7,707 bases of DNA from a bacterium UBP9_UBA1432 (GTDB lineage Bacteria; Vulcanimicrobiota; Xenobia; Xenobiales; Xenobiaceae). The notes beneath the pieces were generated by a model, which searched no databases, was not told where the DNA came from, and saw only the letters and a list, made by a program, of their open reading frames with translations. The translations under genes were made by a program, and so were the position numbers. The stretch is from the NCBI GenBank assembly GCA_002329445.1, contig DCTU01000131.1, positions 1 to 7,707 of the forward strand, in the 5' to 3' direction. Below are positions 5,463 to 7,707 of this stretch, piece by piece. Positions within the stretch are counted from its first letter, which is position 1. Every line of letters starts with the position of its first letter.

Positions 5463-6502
5463 GCGTCGCAACGCGCACCATGAAGGCCGCGGTGGCCCAC
5501 GACTTCGGAGACGTCCGCGTGGAAGAGGTCGAGATCCCGACTCCGGGCCCTGGAGACGCCCTGGTCCGCGTGCGGGCCTGCGGCATCTGTTCGGGCGACG
5601 TCACCCCCTGGTACATCCGCAAGAAGTGCCCGATCGTGATGGGGCACGAGCCCGCCGGAGAGATCGTCGAGGTCGGCGCCCAGGTCAACCGGTTCTCGGT
5701 TGGGGACCGGGTCTTCTTCCACCACCATGCCCCCTGCGGAACCTGCCACCACTGCCGCCGGGGAAACCACTCCATGTGCCGGACCTGGCGGGAGTCGAAG
5801 ATCCACCCCGGGGGGGCTGCCCAGTACGTCCTGGTCCCGCGGACCAACCTGGAAGGGGACACCCTGCGCCTGCCCGACGGGATGTCCTGGTCCGACGGAA
5901 CGCTCGTCGAGCCCCTGGCCTGCGTGGTGCGGGCCTTCCACCGAGCGGGCCTGGGGGCCGGCGACCGGGTGGCCGTGATGGGCCTGGGTGTGATGGGCCA
6001 GATGATGGTCCGGCTGGCCCGGCATCTGGGGGCCGAAACCATCCTCGGCTCCGATCTGGTCCCCTACCGCCTGGCCCAGGGTCTGGAATCCGGCCTGGAC
6101 CGGGCGATCGACGTGACCCGCGAGTCCTTCCCCGAGGCGGTCCGCGAAGCGACCGGCGGCGAAGGCGCGGATGTGGTCCTGGTCTGCCCCACCAGTCCGA
6201 AGGCCGTCCTGGAGGGCGTGGAGTGCGCAGGGCGGGGATCGAAGGTCCTGATGTTCATGGGACCCGAACCGGGGACCCCCCTGACCTTGGACATGAACAG
6301 GATCTACTTCGACGAAATCGACCTGGTCTCCAGCTACTCCTGCGGTCCCGAGGACACCCGCGAAGCCCTGCGCTTGATCGCCCAGGGAGTCATCACCTCG
6401 CAACACGTGGTCACCCATCGCTTCCCCCTGGAGCGGGTCCAGGAGGCCTGCGACCTGACCGCCCAGGCCCGGGAGTCCCTGAAGGTCGTCCTGGACCTGT
6501 AG
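5459..6502 (+). CDS. Zinc-dependent medium-chain alcohol/polyol dehydrogenase, 347 aa (second of pair)
   Basis: A paralogue of the preceding enzyme with the same architecture, in the family that includes sorbitol/L-iditol and threonine dehydrogenases. Catalytic zinc ligands are Cys44 (CGICSGD), His63 and Glu64 (GHEPAG) and Glu151 (VEPLAC). Structural zinc ligands are Cys93, Cys96, Cys99 and Cys107. The cofactor loop is MGLGVMG (GxGxxG, 175-180), and Asp199 (GSDLVPYRL) occupies the end of the second strand, the usual mark of NAD(H) use. ATG 5459 overlaps the upstream TGA as ATGA, with GGAGG at 5444-5448 ten bases before it, so translation is probably coupled. A second ATG at residue 8 (MKAAV) is a possible start because many relatives begin there. 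The frame is open further upstream, but that part is a shadow of the first dehydrogenase. A hairpin follows the stop directly. The specific substrate is unknown. Confidence 0.92.
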   Translation: MSVATRTMKAAVAHDFGDVRVEEVEIPTPGPGDALVRVRACGICSGDVTPWYIRKKCPIVMGHEPAGEIVEVGAQVNRFSVGDRVFFHHHAPCGTCHHCRRGNHSMCRTWRESKIHPGGAAQYVLVPRTNLEGDTLRLPDGMSWSDGTLVEPLACVVRAFHRAGLGAGDRVAVMGLGVMGQMMVRLARHLGAETILGSDLVPYRLAQGLESGLDRAIDVTRESFPEAVREATGGEGADVVLVCPTSPKAVLEGVECAGRGSKVLMFMGPEPGTPLTLDMNRIYFDEIDLVSSYSCGPEDTREALRLIAQGVITSQHVVTHRFPLERVQEACDLTAQARESLKVVLDL

Positions 6503-6544
6503 GTCCACTCCTGGCGAACCTCAGGATTCGCCAGGAGTCAGGAC
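6503..6544 (+). terminator. Hairpin terminator of the dehydrogenase operon
   Basis: ACTCCTGGCGAA at 6507-6518 is the exact reverse complement of TTCGCCAGGAGT at 6527-6538, a 12-bp stem with an 8-base loop. GTCC (6503-6506) and GGAC (6541-6544) can extend it across a two-base bulge. It begins one base after the TAG of the second dehydrogenase (6500-6502). A T run is lacking (GTGTTC follows), so termination would rely on the stem or on Rho. Confidence 0.65.
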
Positions 6545-6556
6545 GTGTTCGGTGCC

Positions 6557-6571
6557 TGCAGGAATCCTGCA
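6557..6571. promoter_or_regulatory. 15-bp perfect dyad upstream of the exported-protein pair, possible operator
   Basis: TGCAGGA-A-TCCTGCA is a perfect odd-centred palindrome with 7-bp arms. It lies between the operon terminator and the start at 6632, in the region where a promoter for the exported-protein pair must be. The size and symmetry suit a dimeric repressor site, but it could also be part of the termination region or chance in GC-rich DNA. Confidence 0.3.
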
Positions 6572-6600
6572 AAGGAAGGTGCCCTGGGGCTGACGGGTGA

Positions 6601-6614
6601 ATCTTGATCAGGAT
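6601..6614. promoter_or_regulatory. Imperfect palindrome around TGATCA just upstream of the ribosome site
   Basis: ATCTTGATCAGGAT matches its own reverse complement at 12 of 14 positions, centred on TGATCA. It lies 6 bases before the GGGAGG ribosome site (6621-6626) of the 166-aa gene, in a locally AT-richer patch. It may be an operator near the transcription start. TTGATC inside it resembles a -35 box, but the matching -10 would fall on the ribosome site, so I do not call a promoter there. Confidence 0.2.
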
Positions 6615-6631
6615 TTGGATGGGAGGCGCTG

Positions 6632-7132
6632 ATGGGCAGACGTCTGGTCCTGGGAACCCTGTTGCTGGTGATGGCCCTGGGTGGGATCGTCCAGGCCCAC
6701 TCCCTGACCTACGAATCCGACGAAGGCCCCCTCTTCAGCCTGTCCATCCCCCGGGAATGGTCGGTCCGCACGGCTGGCACCCGGGTGGTGGCCGCCCCGG
6801 CGGACCTGACCATGTGGCTGGGCGCCTGGGAGATGGACAAGTGCGACGCCACCGATGCGGCCACGGAGGATTCCTCCCACTACCTGACGGCGTGGTTCGA
6901 AGACATCCACACCGACCCGGCCGAGAAGATCCGGATCAACGGGATGGCCTGCGTCCGCCTGAATGGAACGGCCACGCACGAAGGCAACGCCGTCCGTTTC
7001 AGCGCCGTGATCTTTGAGCCCCGTCCCACCCGGATCTGCCTGGCGCTGGGAGTCTGGGACGATGAATCGCAGGCTCGGACGGGCCCCATCGAAGCGGCCC
7101 TGGGCTCGCTGCGCCCCGCCCCCGGAGGTTGA
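6632..7132 (+). CDS. Exported protein with signal peptide, 166 aa, function unknown
   Basis: Residues 1-22 are a Sec signal peptide: basic MGRR, hydrophobic LVLGTLLLVMALGGIV, and a VQA cleavage site before HSLTYES. There is no lipobox Cys, so the mature protein of about 144 aa should be periplasmic or secreted. The mature part starts with a segment typical of small beta-rich exported proteins (FSLSIPREWSV, 35-45), then AADLTMWLGAWEM-like strands, a polar acidic middle (69-99), and strands RFSAVIFEP and RICLALGVWD (122-143). The order of FxLxIPxxW followed by antiparallel strands recalls PsbP/DcrB-like folds; this is a weak structural guess. Three Cys (71, 107, 136) are present, so at least one is unpaired unless buried. 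GGGAGG at 6621-6626 supports ATG 6632. The next gene begins one base after its stop and probably acts in the same process. Confidence 0.8.
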   Translation: MGRRLVLGTLLLVMALGGIVQAHSLTYESDEGPLFSLSIPREWSVRTAGTRVVAAPADLTMWLGAWEMDKCDATDAATEDSSHYLTAWFEDIHTDPAEKIRINGMACVRLNGTATHEGNAVRFSAVIFEPRPTRICLALGVWDDESQARTGPIEAALGSLRPAPGG

Positions 7133-7133
7133 A

Positions 7134-7703
7134 ATGCTGAAGCTTGGAAGAATCGCTGGCTTTGTCACGGCCCTTCTGGGCCTGGGGATGCTCCTGGCGG
7201 GACCGGCCCGCGCCGAAGCCCCGCAACTCGACTCGATCGTCCTCATCCCGGACGCCGCGCGTCCGGCCGACGAGGCGCGCGGTCAGGTGTTGCTGTCCCG
7301 GCCGGCTCCTGCCGGAGGGGCCTACGTCCACCTCAGCGCCGGGCCAGCCGTCTGGATCCCGGGCACGGTGGTGGTCCCGGAAGGCCAGACCACGGCCGGG
7401 TTCGTGGTCTTCTTCAACCGCGCCGAACGCGACCAGGAGGTCGAAGTGAAGGCCAGCCTGGCAGGCCACCTGGCCACCAGCAACCGCCTCCACGCCCCCG
7501 CGGACCCCCACAAGGCCCGCCTGGCGGAATCGCAGGACCCGGTCCATGCCTCGCACGCCGGAAACCCCTCCTACGAAGCCACCGGCTCGGCCACGCAGCG
7601 GGCCGGCCAGCCCGGTCCGGCCTATGGGCCTCAGGTTCCCGGGATGCCCGCCGTCCGCATGCCCAGCATGTGGGACTGGCGCTCCCCCGGCACCCGGCGC
7701 TGA
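7134..7703 (+). CDS. Exported protein with beta-sandwich-like module and Pro/Gly-rich tail, 189 aa
   Basis: Residues 1-27 form a Sec signal peptide (MLKLGR, hydrophobic GFVTALLGLGMLLAG, PARA cleavage site before EAPQ). Residues 31-121 look like a single Ig/Calx-beta-type sandwich: strand DSIVLIP, a proline-rich turn, GGAYVHLSAG (61-70), AVWIPGTVVVPEGQTTAGFVVFF (partly 72-94), and EVEVKASLAGH (102-112). The order of GG.V.LS, then P..V.VP.G.T.A.F, then a final strand is a recurring pattern in bacterial surface Ig-like repeats, though here only one copy is present. Residues 122-189 are low-complexity, rich in Pro, Gly and Ala with Met-Pro motifs (VPGMPAVRMPSMWDW), ending SPGTRR. GGAGG at 7124-7128 lies five bases before ATG 7134, just after the TGA of the preceding exported gene. 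A larger frame extends upstream, but that is overlap with the previous gene. The role is unknown. Confidence 0.8.
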   Translation: MLKLGRIAGFVTALLGLGMLLAGPARAEAPQLDSIVLIPDAARPADEARGQVLLSRPAPAGGAYVHLSAGPAVWIPGTVVVPEGQTTAGFVVFFNRAERDQEVEVKASLAGHLATSNRLHAPADPHKARLAESQDPVHASHAGNPSYEATGSATQRAGQPGPAYGPQVPGMPAVRMPSMWDWRSPGTRR

Positions 7704-7707
7704 GGTC

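Noticed and set aside
5360..6508. 382-codon reverse frame opposite the second dehydrogenase
   Set aside because: It is the antisense shadow of a gene with all family motifs.
5083..6600. 505-codon forward frame spanning both dehydrogenases
   Set aside because: It is out of frame with both recognised enzymes and Arg/Pro/Gly-rich; it also runs through the terminator hairpin.
6604..6626. TTGATC as a -35 box for the 166-aa gene
   Set aside because: A -10 at normal spacing would fall on or after the GGGAGG ribosome site, leaving no room for a leader with that site.
1..7707. Search for CRISPR arrays, tRNA or rRNA genes, insertion-sequence ends and phage genes
   Set aside because: No regular direct-repeat array, no cloverleaf or rRNA-like stretch, no transposase-like protein and no flanking inverted repeats were seen by eye. 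A defence or mobile system is not supported in this window.

Overview
This is a densely coded bacterial window with very high G+C content and a strong preference for G or C at third codon positions. That preference also produces many long antisense shadow frames. There are no tRNA or rRNA genes, CRISPR arrays, insertion sequences or phage genes. Two proteins with cleavable Sec signal peptides, Shine-Dalgarno sites and short intergenic gaps all fit a bacterium, but nothing recognised here fixes the phylum. Most non-enzymatic genes look like lineage-restricted proteins, as expected from a poorly sampled high-GC group.

Layout: (1) bases 2-67 appear to be the last codons of a forward gene with a very basic tail, followed by a 14-bp hairpin at 75-111 that it shares with a converging reverse gene. 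(2) 156-1205 (-) encodes a 349-aa glycine/alanine-rich, glycine-zipper membrane-type protein that may have a leaderless transcript. Divergent from it, 1294-1926 (+) encodes an unrecognised helical 210-aa protein. (3) A second convergent junction with a GC hairpin (1988-2006) leads to a reverse two-gene operon: an SGNH/GDSL hydrolase (3569 to 2874) coupled through TGATG to an unrecognised 286-aa protein (2874 to 2014) with GNAT-like features. (4) Divergent from that operon, a forward cluster begins with a GTG-started charged 122-aa protein built of 18-residue repeats (3681-4049). A short upstream ORF and a small two-helix membrane protein follow (4115-4386), then two zinc-dependent medium-chain dehydrogenases of 347 aa each (4419-5462 and 5459-6502) overlapping by ATGA. 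The cluster ends in a 12-bp-stem hairpin (6503-6544). (5) 6632-7132 and 7134-7703 (+) form a tightly spaced pair of exported proteins: a 166-aa periplasmic-type protein and a 189-aa protein with a beta-sandwich-like module and a Pro/Gly-rich tail.

How the genes may work together: the best-supported biochemical unit is the dehydrogenase pair. Both keep catalytic and structural zinc ligands, but they differ at the cofactor-specifying residue after the second beta strand (Gly-Arg versus Asp), so they may use different nicotinamide cofactors on related alcohol or polyol substrates. The SGNH hydrolase plus GNAT-like protein is the next most convincing unit. The clearest unexplained structure is the 18-residue periodicity of the 122-aa protein, which is also visible as a duplicated 54-residue block.
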